DNA of 64,000 bases from Paenibacillus selenitireducens. Lineage in GTDB: Bacteria; Bacillota; Bacilli; Paenibacillales; Paenibacillaceae. The DNA is taken from positions 248,717 to 312,716 of the forward strand of contig NZ_MSZX01000009.1 in the NCBI RefSeq assembly GCF_002021565.1, in the 5' to 3' direction. A model generated the notes under the pieces. It was given only the letters and a program-made list of their open reading frames with translations, was not told the origin of the DNA and made no database searches. The translations under genes and the position numbers were made by a program. Below are positions 17,318 through 25,090 of the stretch, piece by piece (within the stretch, counting starts at the first letter, position 1; the number at the start of each line of letters is the position of its first letter).

Positions 17318-18218
17318 ACTTCCTGTCTTCAGGCGTCCATGGATTAATATGAATCATGACTTCTTCCACATTCTTATGATGATTCATGATGGAAAATTTG
17401 ATCTCACGGCTAATATCATGTCCTTCCTGGATCGTTAAATGATTAGGAATGCTGACACGCAGATCAATGATAATGTAGTGCCCATGTTCTCGAGCTCGTA
17501 TGCGATCAATGCGCTTCACATGCGGATTCGAGCGAACGATCGTCATCAGTTGTTCCATCTGCTGTGGTGAAAGATTCTTCTCCATTAGAATATCGATGGA
17601 CTCTCGCCCCATCTCATAAGCTAATTTCATGACGAAATAAGATACAATAATCCCAGCCAAGGGGTCTCCATACTCTGTATAAGGGATGTGGAACCGATCT
17701 CCTACCAGTGCAATACCGATCCCAAGCACCGCTGCAATGGAGGCATACACATCAGCAAGATGATCTTTGGCCGTCGCGATCAAGCTTTTACTATGCTGCT
17801 GATTCCCTATTCGTATGCAATATACATATAAAGCTTGCTTCCATATGAGAGAGATCACGGCCGCGAGTAAAGCCCAGTAGCTGGCTTCTGTAGCAGGCAC
17901 GAACAAGGCTTCAATCGATTTGTAGACCATCAGCAGGGCTGCCATCACCAAGATGATTGCCACGATACCTGAAGCAATAACTTCAGCTTTGCCGTGTCCG
18001 AACGGATGATCTTCATCTGCAGGTTTCTTCGATACCATGGTAGATATGAGCGCGGCGAATGTGGCAATCACATCACCGGCATTATGTATGCCGTCTGCAA
18101 TTAATACTTGGCTGCCTACCATAAGTCCAACGACGATTTTCAGAGCAGTCAATACAATGTTACTAATTAGACTCAACCAAACGGCTTGAATCCCTGCGTT
18201 ATGCTGCTGTTGCGACAC
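17316..18218 (-). CDS. Cation diffusion facilitator (CDF) metal exporter
   Basis: 300-aa CDF transporter with six membrane helices and a cytoplasmic C-terminal domain (about 205-295). Metal-site motifs are IADGIHNAGDVIATF in TM2 and TAKDHLADVYASI in TM5; HPFGHGKAE follows TM2. The DG-H-D form resembles manganese or iron/zinc exporters of the YdfM/YeaB (MneP/MneS) group; the substrate is inferred. GTG start at 18218, with GGTGGTG 10 bases upstream inside the short gap after the pit gene, so the two form an operon. Confidence 0.88.
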   Translation of the reverse strand: MSQQQHNAGIQAVWLSLISNIVLTALKIVVGLMVGSQVLIADGIHNAGDVIATFAALISTMVSKKPADEDHPFGHGKAEVIASGIVAIILVMAALLMVYKSIEALFVPATEASYWALLAAVISLIWKQALYVYCIRIGNQQHSKSLIATAKDHLADVYASIAAVLGIGIALVGDRFHIPYTEYGDPLAGIIVSYFVMKLAYEMGRESIDILMEKNLSPQQMEQLMTIVRSNPHVKRIDRIRAREHGHYIIIDLRVSIPNHLTIQEGHDISREIKFSIMNHHKNVEEVMIHINPWTPEDRK

Positions 18219-18239
18219 CCGGACTTTACACCACCGATC

Positions 18240-19229
18240 TTAGAAGATAATTTTGTAAATAACACCTGCTAAGCAGGCTGCAATAGGTATCGTAATGAAC
18301 CATGTGATGACGATACGACCCGCCAATGACCATTTTACCGAGGAGAATCGCTTTGCGGATCCAACACCAAGTATGGCTGACGTAATGACATGCGTTGTAC
18401 TTACAGGTAGATGCAACAATGTCGCAGTGAAAATAACACTTGCCCCCGTCAAATCTGCTGCAAATCCATTTATCGGTTCAATTTTGAATATCTTGGTGCC
18501 CATCGTCTTAATGATCTTCCAGCCTCCGACGGATGAACCAACGGCCATCGCTGTTGCTGCTGAAATTTTAACCCACAGCGGAACGTCAACGGTATCTTGA
18601 ACACCGGCCGATACAAGGGCGAATGTAATGATCCCCATCACCTTTTGCGCATCATTTGTACCATGGGTGAAAGATTGCAATGCCGCGGTAAAAATTTGCA
18701 AAGTACGGAACCCCCGATTCACCGCATGCGGGCTGCGACTGGCAAATATCCACTTCAATAATTGCATCAGCACATAACCAATACCAAAACCTATCAATGG
18801 CGAGAAGATTAGCGCTTTTACAATATCAATAAATCCTGTCCAATTAACCATCTCGGATCCGGCACCTACAAAAACGGCACCTGCTAATGCACCAATTAAC
18901 GCATGGGATGATGATGAAGGAATGCCGAACCACCACGTGACTAAGTTCCAAATAATTGCGGCTATCAACGTTGCGATCACAATCTGTATACCATTGTCTA
19001 GCTTGGCTGGATCAGCGACACTTCCGCCGATCGTCTTGGCCACCCCCGAGAACATGACGGCCCCGATAAAATTCATACATGCCGCTAATATAATGGCTAC
19101 TTTCGGCGTCAGTGCTCTTGTCGAGATCGAAGTTGCAATGGCATTCGCTGTATCATGAAAACCATTAATAAAATCAAATGAAAGTGCTAATACAATAACT
19201 AAGCCTAATACCCAAATGTTTACGTCCAT
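18240..19229 (-). CDS. pit: Inorganic phosphate transporter, PiT family
   Basis: 329-aa permease. The duplicated family signatures are clear: FINGFHDTANAIATSIST near residue 22 and SFTHGTNDAQKVMGI in the second half, with SSSSHAL and STTHV serines at the hairpins. It takes up phosphate, often as a metal-phosphate complex with H+, which fits the CDF metal exporter downstream. The ATG at 19229 has AAGGAG 7 bases upstream. No DUF47 partner gene is present, which is unusual because many pit genes are paired with one. Confidence 0.9.
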   Translation of the reverse strand: MDVNIWVLGLVIVLALSFDFINGFHDTANAIATSISTRALTPKVAIILAACMNFIGAVMFSGVAKTIGGSVADPAKLDNGIQIVIATLIAAIIWNLVTWWFGIPSSSSHALIGALAGAVFVGAGSEMVNWTGFIDIVKALIFSPLIGFGIGYVLMQLLKWIFASRSPHAVNRGFRTLQIFTAALQSFTHGTNDAQKVMGIITFALVSAGVQDTVDVPLWVKISAATAMAVGSSVGGWKIIKTMGTKIFKIEPINGFAADLTGASVIFTATLLHLPVSTTHVITSAILGVGSAKRFSSVKWSLAGRIVITWFITIPIAACLAGVIYKIIF

Positions 19230-19240
19230 CCCCAAGCTCC

Positions 19241-19345
19241 TTATGTTACAACATGGTTAGTGTAATGCCGGCCTGTTGGCGGTTCGTCTTCGTAGGTATC
19301 TGTCGTACAGTAAACCTCTCCTGCTCCACTCCTTAATTTTGCCAT
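19241..19345 (-). CDS. Possible 34-aa leader peptide of pit
   Basis: An ATG-initiated frame (MAKLRSGAGEVYCTTDTYE..., ending NHVVT) stops within TAAGGAG, so its stop codon overlaps the pit Shine-Dalgarno, 11 bases before the pit start. That geometry is typical of coupled leader peptides, but there is no clear ribosome binding site before its ATG and no recognisable homology. Treat as a candidate only. Confidence 0.2.
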   Translation of the reverse strand: MAKLRSGAGEVYCTTDTYEDEPPTGRHYTNHVVT

Positions 19346-19423
19346 GATTCAGGTCGTTCTATTCCATTCAATAATAAATCTCTTTGTTCAAGCTATGAGA
19401 TTCTTCGCTGTCTTTTTCGACGA

Positions 19424-19449
19424 AGAAAAACCAGAGGCTAAGCCTCTGG
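19424..19449 (-). terminator. Terminator or attenuator hairpin between the PPOX gene and pit
   Basis: CCAGAGG/CCTCTGG with a 5-base loop, followed on the minus strand by five T. It probably ends the PPOX transcript. Confidence 0.65.
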
Positions 19450-19599
19450 GCCATGATTTCATCATGAAAACCTTTACTTCCTAATCATCTCGATTGCGTT
19501 ATACGGACTTCACAACTGATATATCCATCATACTCTTTATTTTCTCATTCTGCCTCATTTAATTTGCTCCATGGCATAAATAAGTCGAAAAATATCATG

Positions 19600-20235
19600 T
19601 TAATAAAGCCGCTTCTCATAAGTTTCACGCAACGATTTCGCGACATCTTCCTCGCCGATCCCTTTCATATTCGCATGATCCGCTAAGATCTTCGATACTT
19701 TAGGAAGCGATGCCGATTCGAGCCATTGATTGGTATCCCACAAACCAGAGCGTTTGAACGCTTTCGCACAATGGATGTAACACTCTTCTACCTCGACACC
19801 TATTCCCAGGAGCGGTCTTTTCCCATGGGCAATCATCTGCTCCATGAGATGTTCATCTCTCGTAATGCAGGCTTTGCCATTGACGCGCAACGTTTCTTCT
19901 AAACCTGGAATGATAAAAATGATGCCAATGTTCGGGTTGGTTAGAATGTTGCGGATCGAGTCGAGACGACGATTCCCAGGCCGTTCTGGGACGACGAGAT
20001 GCTTATCGTCGATGATATGTACGAATCCCGCAGCATCTCCGCGTGGAGATACATCACAATATCCCATTTGATCAGAAGTGGCCAGGAATGCCATCGGTGA
20101 CAAGCCAATGAAATGACGCACATGATCGTCAATATGGGTTATCGATTTTCGAGTTACGAGTTCACTTGGGTATCCTAAAAGATCTCTTAATTCTTCTTCG
20201 GTTTGCACGATTTCTTCAAATGGTTTCTGGCGCAT
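19600..20235 (-). CDS. Pyridoxamine-5'-phosphate-oxidase-like FMN flavoprotein (MSMEG_1061-type)
   Basis: 211-aa split-barrel flavoprotein. It starts with a helical arm (EEELRDLLGYPSELVTRKS), followed by the PPOX core (FLATSDQMGYCDVSPRGDAAGF, LVVPERPGNRRLDSIRNILT, IGIIFIIPGLEETLRVNG) and a C-terminal tail with KRSGLW. This layout fits the family often annotated MSMEG_1061-type FMN-dependent PPOX protein; the substrate is unknown. GAGAGG lies 10 bases before the ATG. It stands alone, divergent from trhO. Confidence 0.82.
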   Translation of the reverse strand: MRQKPFEEIVQTEEELRDLLGYPSELVTRKSITHIDDHVRHFIGLSPMAFLATSDQMGYCDVSPRGDAAGFVHIIDDKHLVVPERPGNRRLDSIRNILTNPNIGIIFIIPGLEETLRVNGKACITRDEHLMEQMIAHGKRPLLGIGVEVEECYIHCAKAFKRSGLWDTNQWLESASLPKVSKILADHANMKGIGEEDVAKSLRETYEKRLY

Positions 20236-20338
20236 GGATTAATGACCTCTCATTCTTATATTTCCATTAACTAGGAGATGAATCTATCATATCATATTCG
20301 TACCTGAAAGGAATCGTCTAACTTTTTATACTTAAATG

Positions 20339-20367
20339 TTGACAATGTGACTTTAGTTATATACACT
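20339..20367 (+). promoter_or_regulatory. SigA-type promoter of trhO
   Basis: TTGACA, a 17-base spacer and TACACT, about 95 bases before the start codon. Confidence 0.6.
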
Positions 20368-20398
20368 GGCTATAGTTATAGTGTATTAATACCCCCAT

Positions 20399-20426
20399 GC
20401 GGTGGAGAGGATTTCCTCTCTGCCGC
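20399..20426 (+). promoter_or_regulatory. 5' UTR hairpin of the trhO operon
   Basis: GAGAGG/CCTCTC with an outer GCGG/CCGC arm across a 2x2 mismatch. It lies about 30 bases after the predicted transcription start. A short T-containing stretch follows, so it could be an attenuator or a stability element. Confidence 0.4.
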
Positions 20427-20460
20427 TTCAATTTTGCACACATAGAAAGGATATTGGAGA

Positions 20461-21363
20461 ATGTCTAACATGAATGATTTTCAAATTTTGCTCTATTATA
20501 AATTTGTGGCGATCCCGGATCCCGAGCAATTTACAGCAGATCATCTCGATTATTGTAAAAGATTAGGTTTAAAGGGTCGGATCTTAATCGCAAGTGAAGG
20601 AATTAATGGTACCGTATCCGGTACGGTAGAACAAACAGAACAATACATGCGTGATTTACGCGCGAACCCACTGTTCTCGGACATCGTATTTAAAATTGAT
20701 CCCGCTGAAGGACATGCATTTACCAAAATGTTCGTTCGACATAAACAAGAACTTGTAACATTACGTTATGATCAACCGCTCGATCCCAATACGCAAACTG
20801 GCCAACATTTATCTCCAAAAGATTTTCATGAATATTTGCAGAGAGACGATGTCATCGTGCTTGATGGGCGTACGGATTATGAATATGATTTGGGACATTT
20901 CCGCAATGCCATTCGTCCGAATATTGATTCATTCAAAGAATTTCCGGAATGGATTGAAGAACATATGAGCGAATTTAAAGACAGACCTATCCTTACTTAC
21001 TGTACAGGAGGAATTCGCTGCGAGAAGTTGACGGGTGTCATGATGGATCAAGGCTTCAATAATGTCTATCAGCTTGACGGCGGCATTGTGACGTATGGTA
21101 AAGATGCTGATGTACAGGGCAGATTATTCGATGGTAAATGCTACGTCTTTGACGAACGCATATCTGTGAAGATTAATCATACGGACGAAGATGTTATCGT
21201 CGGTAAATGCTACCACTGCAATGAACCGGCAGATACGTACATTAATTGCGGGGATGACTTATGCCATCGTCAGCATATCGTGTGTGAAAAGTGCGAGGAA
21301 ACGCATCACGGCTATTGTTCGCCAGCTTGTGAAGAGAACGATATTGCACGTACTCACGTATAA
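20461..21363 (+). CDS. trhO: tRNA uridine(34) hydroxylase TrhO (rhodanese family)
   Basis: 300 aa, the YbfQ/YceA-type rhodanese protein that hydroxylates wobble U34 of certain tRNAs to ho5U in an oxygen-dependent way (known for the family). An N-terminal acylphosphatase-like domain (ILIASEGINGTVSG) is followed by the rhodanese domain at about 120-215 with the catalytic loop YCTGGIRCEK (Cys181). A Cys-rich C-terminus (CYHCNEP, CGDDLCH, CEKCEETHHGYCSPAC) probably binds zinc. The ATG at 20461 is close to GGAG and the ATG at 20470 has better spacing; either may be used. Confidence 0.92.
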   Translation: MSNMNDFQILLYYKFVAIPDPEQFTADHLDYCKRLGLKGRILIASEGINGTVSGTVEQTEQYMRDLRANPLFSDIVFKIDPAEGHAFTKMFVRHKQELVTLRYDQPLDPNTQTGQHLSPKDFHEYLQRDDVIVLDGRTDYEYDLGHFRNAIRPNIDSFKEFPEWIEEHMSEFKDRPILTYCTGGIRCEKLTGVMMDQGFNNVYQLDGGIVTYGKDADVQGRLFDGKCYVFDERISVKINHTDEDVIVGKCYHCNEPADTYINCGDDLCHRQHIVCEKCEETHHGYCSPACEENDIARTHV

Positions 21364-21385
21364 TAGACAACAGGCGGTGGGCTAA

Positions 21386-22021
21386 ATGAGTGATCCAATG
21401 GACTTGTCTACGAGGGAAACGATACTGCACATGCTGAAGACACAAGGCGATTTAAGTGCCAAAGATCTTACAGAACAACTCGGAATAACCACGATGGCCG
21501 TTCGGAGGCATATCTCCACTTTGGAGAAGGATAACTTCATCAGCTCGACATTAATTCGTCAGCCGATGGGCAGACCCACTTCCGTATATCGTCTGTCTGA
21601 AGAAGCAGAACATTTTTTCCCTAAAAAATATCATGCTGTCGCACTTGATCTACTCGGTGAACTAGCTGATGAATCGGGTCAAGCATCCGTAGATCGGTTA
21701 TTTGATCGACGTAAAGAATCCCTGGCCAAAAAATATGAGCAACGCATGCAATCCATGACATTCGAAGAAAAGGTCGCGGTGCTTACCGAAATCCAGAATG
21801 AAAATGGCTATATGGCAGATTTGGTGCAGCAAAGTGAAGACGAATACATTCTAAATGAATTCAACTGTCCCATTTCTCAAATCGCAAATCAATATCAACA
21901 TGCATGCACATGTGAATTAAGCTTATTTCAGACCTTACTAGGTGCTGATGTACGTCGAACTGAATGCCTTGCCAAAGGGGATCGTAAATGTTCGTATCAC
22001 ATTCGCAAGCAAATTGAATAA
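21386..22021 (+). CDS. SufR/DeoR-like winged-helix regulator with C-terminal cysteines
   Basis: 211-aa transcription factor. The N-terminal winged helix (about 8-70: TRETILHMLKTQGDLSAKDL, TTMAVRRHISTLEKDNF, GRPTSVYRLSEEAE) matches the COG2345 group. The C-terminal part has CPISQIANQYQHACTCELSLF and ECLAKGDRKCSYHI, the Cys spacing seen in SufR-type Fe-S sensing regulators. An Fe-S cluster is therefore plausible but not proven. It follows trhO by about 20 bases and likely shares its transcript, ending at the hairpin after its stop. Confidence 0.78.
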   Translation: MSDPMDLSTRETILHMLKTQGDLSAKDLTEQLGITTMAVRRHISTLEKDNFISSTLIRQPMGRPTSVYRLSEEAEHFFPKKYHAVALDLLGELADESGQASVDRLFDRRKESLAKKYEQRMQSMTFEEKVAVLTEIQNENGYMADLVQQSEDEYILNEFNCPISQIANQYQHACTCELSLFQTLLGADVRRTECLAKGDRKCSYHIRKQIE

Positions 22022-22063
22022 AAAAAACGGAGATCTCATGCTAAGCATGAAGTCTCCGTTTTA
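22021..22063. terminator. Bidirectional terminator
   Basis: AAAACGGAGA/TCTCCGTTTT outer stem with TCATGCT/AGCATGA inside; it serves the convergent regulator and DUF1450 genes. Confidence 0.85.
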
Positions 22064-22078
22064 GTTTATGGTCAAGAT

Positions 22079-22333
22079 TTAAGCTTCATAAAAAAGCTTA
22101 ATCTCTTCTTGTACGGCTTCCTCAACCTTCTGATAACATTCCTCCGGTGTATCTGCATATATCCGCTTATTATTCACCATGGCATAGGGTCTTGCCCGGC
22201 ATAAATTGCACATATTCAGACAATCGGTTCGCATGACTGCGACTTCGATATATTCTTCTTCCAGATCTTCTAAGGAACGAAGTGCTAAGGCATTTCGCTC
22301 ACATACTTCGACAACGATAATACCAAGACTCAT
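22079..22333 (-). CDS. DUF1450 family protein (YuzB-like)
   Basis: 84-aa protein of the DUF1450/YuzB family, of unknown function. It shows IIVVEVCERN at the start, the cysteine cluster DCLNMCNLCRARPYAMVN typical of the family, and an acidic helical end. The CxxxCxxC-like arrangement suggests a metal or Fe-S cluster. Start at 22333 from AGGTG spaced 8 bases before the ATG. Monocistronic. Confidence 0.82.
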   Translation of the reverse strand: MSLGIIVVEVCERNALALRSLEDLEEEYIEVAVMRTDCLNMCNLCRARPYAMVNNKRIYADTPEECYQKVEEAVQEEIKLFYEA

Positions 22334-22540
22334 TTGAATCACCTACTACATTCTGACTTGATTTTGATCTGAACTCAGTATAGTCAATCGAAGGCATAGG
22401 GTCAATGCTTCGGGTGTTCATACAAGTGTATTTCGTGTTTTATAACCAAGTTAGGATCAAATTTCCTTTACTATAAATTCACCATTGCGGATATCTTAAA
22501 GTCTGTAGTCCAAAAAAAATATTTGGAGGTAAGAAACACA

Positions 22541-22816
22541 ATGATGAAGAAAATCACAACACTTGCTCTGTCTACATGCTTGTTCTTATCCCTTGCAACA
22601 GCTGCGGGTGCTGCTCCAGCAACCAAGGAGCACCACGCAAAACCTCATGCTAAACACCACCATGTGAAGAAACACGGTGTTACAGCAAAAAGTGCTCATC
22701 ATGCAAAGAAATTACACGCGAAAAGCATGCATGGCAAAAAAATTAAAGCGAAATCCTTCAAAGCCAAAGCTCTACCTAAAACAGGTCTTGGCGGCGCTAG
22801 CGAGTCGACCAATTAA
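22541..22816 (+). CDS. Secreted His/Lys-rich microprotein with C-terminal LPKTG sorting motif
   Basis: 91-aa protein, no recognised family. A signal peptide (MMKKITTLALSTCLFLSLAT, cleavage near AGAA) precedes a mature part of about 66 residues dominated by Lys, His and Ala (11 His, for example KPHAKHHHVKKHG), so it is strongly basic and could bind metals or teichoic acids. It ends ALPKTGLGGASESTN: a sortase LPXTG pentapeptide, but only nine residues follow it and there is no hydrophobic anchor or basic tail. GGAGG stands about 11 bases before the first ATG. A class F sortase lies directly downstream, so substrate-enzyme pairing is the natural inference. Confidence 0.8.
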   Translation: MMKKITTLALSTCLFLSLATAAGAAPATKEHHAKPHAKHHHVKKHGVTAKSAHHAKKLHAKSMHGKKIKAKSFKAKALPKTGLGGASESTN

Positions 22817-22841
22817 AAAGAGGGGCTCTCCCCTCTTTTTT
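22817..22841 (+). terminator. Terminator between the LPKTG microprotein and the sortase
   Basis: Perfect 9-bp stem (AAAGAGGGG/CCCCTCTTT) with a CTCT loop and six T. It ends only 8 bases before the sortase start codon. Confidence 0.85.
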
Positions 22842-22849
22842 CATTATTT

Positions 22850-23494
22850 ATGAACATACATCGAAAAATTGTATATATTCTCCTGGGTTTCGCGCTATTT
22901 GCAGGCAGTTGTTCGCATCAACAACGATCCCCTGAGTCCAATACCGATGGCATGCAGCAACAAGAGATTCAACCCAAAGCACTTCCCAACATACCTGAGC
23001 AAGTACAAAGTCCGCCTAAAATCAAAAACGTACGTAAACCTGTAACCCCATTAAAGCCAGTAAAAATCATAATTCCTTCCCTACATGTAAAAGCTATTGT
23101 AGAGACTGTCGGCGTACTGGATAATGGTCAAATGGCTGTCCCTCAAGATACAGAGAAAACAGGTTTACTGCATCCAGGATTTCTCCCCGGTGAGTTAGGG
23201 AATGCCGTCATTGACGGTCATGTAGATAATTTATACGGACCTGCCGTATTTTTTCATTTAAAAAAGCTAAAACCTAACGATCAAGTCATATTAAAAGACG
23301 TAAAAGGGCGACAGCTCATCTTCGTTGTGGAAGCGACAGAAATCGTCGAACCGCACAAAGCTTCCATCGAAAAAATATTTGGTCCAAGCCCCGAACCCCG
23401 ATTAAATTTGATAACATGTACTGGTAAATATAATCGCAAAAAACATGAACATGAAGAAAGACTCATCGTCTATACAAAACTCGTTGATCATTAA
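22850..23494 (+). CDS. Class F-like sortase with lipobox-like N-terminus
   Basis: 214-aa sortase. The catalytic triad is readable: His124 in VIDGHVDNLYGPAVFF, Cys190 in LNLITCTGKYN and Arg204 in HEERLIVYTK. The compact form without extra domains fits class F (class D is the alternative). The N-terminus reads MNIHRKIVYILLGFALFAGSC, which could be a lipoprotein signal (Cys21) instead of the usual transmembrane anchor. A Pro/Lys linker covers about 35-70. No Shine-Dalgarno is visible before the ATG, which sits just past the preceding gene's terminator, and no alternative in-frame start exists nearby. Expression may depend on readthrough. Confidence 0.85.
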   Translation: MNIHRKIVYILLGFALFAGSCSHQQRSPESNTDGMQQQEIQPKALPNIPEQVQSPPKIKNVRKPVTPLKPVKIIIPSLHVKAIVETVGVLDNGQMAVPQDTEKTGLLHPGFLPGELGNAVIDGHVDNLYGPAVFFHLKKLKPNDQVILKDVKGRQLIFVVEATEIVEPHKASIEKIFGPSPEPRLNLITCTGKYNRKKHEHEERLIVYTKLVDH

Positions 23495-23496
23495 TC

Positions 23497-23541
23497 AAAT
23501 AGAGCCGTCTTCCGCACATGGAATGAAAATCGGCTCTATTT
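23497..23541. terminator. Bidirectional terminator after the sortase
   Basis: Perfect 11-bp stem (AAATAGAGCCG/CGGCTCTATTT) with a 23-base loop between convergent genes. Confidence 0.75.
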
Positions 23542-23910
23542 GTTAGGGTTTGTCTGGTTTATCTCACCGAATAATCGATGTGATACGTCCCTAACTTCTT
23601 GCATATTAGATGCTGGACCAACATAGTTGGTGCCCACTTGCTGCTTATCGTTCACAGATACATAAATGTCTTGAAAATCTCTTGACGCTTGCCCCCCAAT
23701 CGATAGGGTTCCATCGATGATATGCTTCGAGAATAACCGTTTCTTAATCGTTACATCGAGATCCAAGTTCGTCTTTATCTCATCATTCCATTGATTCTTA
23801 TATCCTACGGCTATGTAGCTTTTCTGGACATGTTGAGGAATGTGATACAATACAATCCCTATCAAGAGAAGAAGAAGAGAGGCACTTACCACGATTTTTT
23901 TCAAGGTCAT
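23536..23910 (-). CDS. Hypothetical membrane-anchored protein (124 aa)
   Basis: Not recognised. One N-terminal membrane helix (IVVSASLLLLLIGIVLYHI) is followed by about 100 extracytoplasmic residues without cysteine or known motifs, mostly beta-prone (LDLDVTIKKRLF, DGTLSIGGQASRDFQDIYVS). GGAAGAG precedes the ATG by 7 bases. It is third in a leftward set with a four-helix membrane protein and a GNAT gene. Confidence 0.65.
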   Translation of the reverse strand: MTLKKIVVSASLLLLLIGIVLYHIPQHVQKSYIAVGYKNQWNDEIKTNLDLDVTIKKRLFSKHIIDGTLSIGGQASRDFQDIYVSVNDKQQVGTNYVGPASNMQEVRDVSHRLFGEINQTNPNK

Positions 23911-23949
23911 ATGGAATCTCTTCCTTTCCCTACTAGATCGTGATTATTT

Positions 23950-24498
23950 TTAGTCCTTACGCCTCCCAATACTCCTCACCACAGCAATCATGTATCCAAT
24001 GAACAGCGCAGCTAATACGCCAAGTATATACGTGAAAACATTGATATATGCCGTATTCGTGTACTGATTGAACGTGGACCAGCGATAAATAGCAGAATAC
24101 GCAGAATTCGGAAAGCCACCCAGGGAATAAAATATTTGGCGAAAATACAGCATTTCACAACCAATGATGAGCAAAGTTATCACGATCATAAAGGTCAAAA
24201 TTCCCCAATGATACGTCCCCTGCTTGATCTCCAGATGAATGTACCATTGAGCTATCGCGGCGATACAAGTTAAGAATAGGATATACAGCGGCAGGAATAG
24301 GAACACGAACAGTAATGCGGGGTTGCCATTCCCTGATAAATGACCTCCCGGTTTCAGTCGAAATGTCCATAAGTCTATGAGACCCAACAACATCAACGTA
24401 AGTAGGAATAACCCGATCAGCAATGAGATGAACATGCGTCGATGTGGAGGTATCGAATTGGCGAGATCCTTCAAATGCAACTCATCCTTCCTATCCAA
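23950..24498 (-). CDS. Hypothetical membrane protein with four helices
   Basis: Not recognised. About 182 aa with membrane segments near 22-44, 60-85, 100-118 and 150-172, and a basic C-terminus (RSIGRRKD). The likely TTG start immediately follows the stop of the upstream GNAT gene, which suggests translational coupling. A second TTG nine codons in has AGGAAGGA close by, so the exact start is open. Confidence 0.6.
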   Translation of the reverse strand: MDRKDELHLKDLANSIPPHRRMFISLLIGLFLLTLMLLGLIDLWTFRLKPGGHLSGNGNPALLFVFLFLPLYILFLTCIAAIAQWYIHLEIKQGTYHWGILTFMIVITLLIIGCEMLYFRQIFYSLGGFPNSAYSAIYRWSTFNQYTNTAYINVFTYILGVLAALFIGYMIAVVRSIGRRKD

Positions 24499-24921
24499 CT
24501 AGTTCCCCATCGATTTCACGAAAAAAATCTCACCAATCTCTCCTTCGTTAATCCCACTGATAATCCCGCATTCCCGGAAGCCCATATACCGGTGCCAAGC
24601 TTGGGGATCTGCTTCATCGGCTTGCGATGAGCTATAGAGCTCAGTTACCCCCTGCTGTCTGAGAGCTTCTTCCACAAAAAGCAGCATTTTAATACCAAGC
24701 CCTTGTCGTTGGTATGGACGTTCTACACGAATCATGCCAATGTACGGGTATTTCGACCATAGATACTCTAACCGAATAAACCCAGCACAATATCCATCTA
24801 CTTCAGCTAATACATACTCTTGATTCTGTAATTTCCATTCCATCATTCTCCCTTGAATATCGTCAAGGGCTGTAATTACAGCTAGATCTTCCAGTTTCCC
24901 GAATCGTACTGTATGTTCCAT
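24499..24921 (-). CDS. GNAT family N-acetyltransferase
   Basis: 140-aa acetyltransferase. The acetyl-CoA loop is RVERPYQRQGLGIKMLLFVE (V-x-x-x-x-R/Q-x-x-G-x-G/A pattern); the C-terminal strand carries WHRYMGFRECGII. Substrate unknown. It is the first gene of a three-gene leftward group whose other members are membrane proteins. Confidence 0.85.
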   Translation of the reverse strand: MEHTVRFGKLEDLAVITALDDIQGRMMEWKLQNQEYVLAEVDGYCAGFIRLEYLWSKYPYIGMIRVERPYQRQGLGIKMLLFVEEALRQQGVTELYSSSQADEADPQAWHRYMGFRECGIISGINEGEIGEIFFVKSMGN

Positions 24922-25017
24922 GTCGCGATCACCATCCCAATAAATTTCGATATTATGTAGACGTTAACTTTTTCCATTTGTTTATTTTTACCATGAAAGT
25001 TGCGATCTGTATACGCC

Positions 25018-25048
25018 AAAAAGAACCACCAAAAATTTGATGGTTCTT
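25018..25048 (-). terminator. Terminator of the diguanylate cyclase gene
   Basis: AAGAACCA/TGGTTCTT stem with a T run on the minus strand, 40 bases past the stop. Confidence 0.8.
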
Positions 25049-25090
25049 CAATAGGTCTTAATACGGCTTAATACGGATTCAATACGTATA

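Larger units (their letters stand above)
19230..19599. other. Long leader/intergenic region of the pit operon
   Basis: The stretch separates the PPOX gene from pit, both leftward. It contains a compact terminator-like hairpin (19424-19449) and an unsupported 34-codon frame ending at the pit ribosome binding site (19241-19345). No known riboswitch class was recognised. A promoter for pit is expected here but none was pinned down. Confidence 0.45.

Noticed and set aside
25060-25090. Short repeats of TTAATACGG near the diguanylate cyclase stop
   Set aside because: Only two to three imperfect copies of a 9-base unit; too short to interpret.
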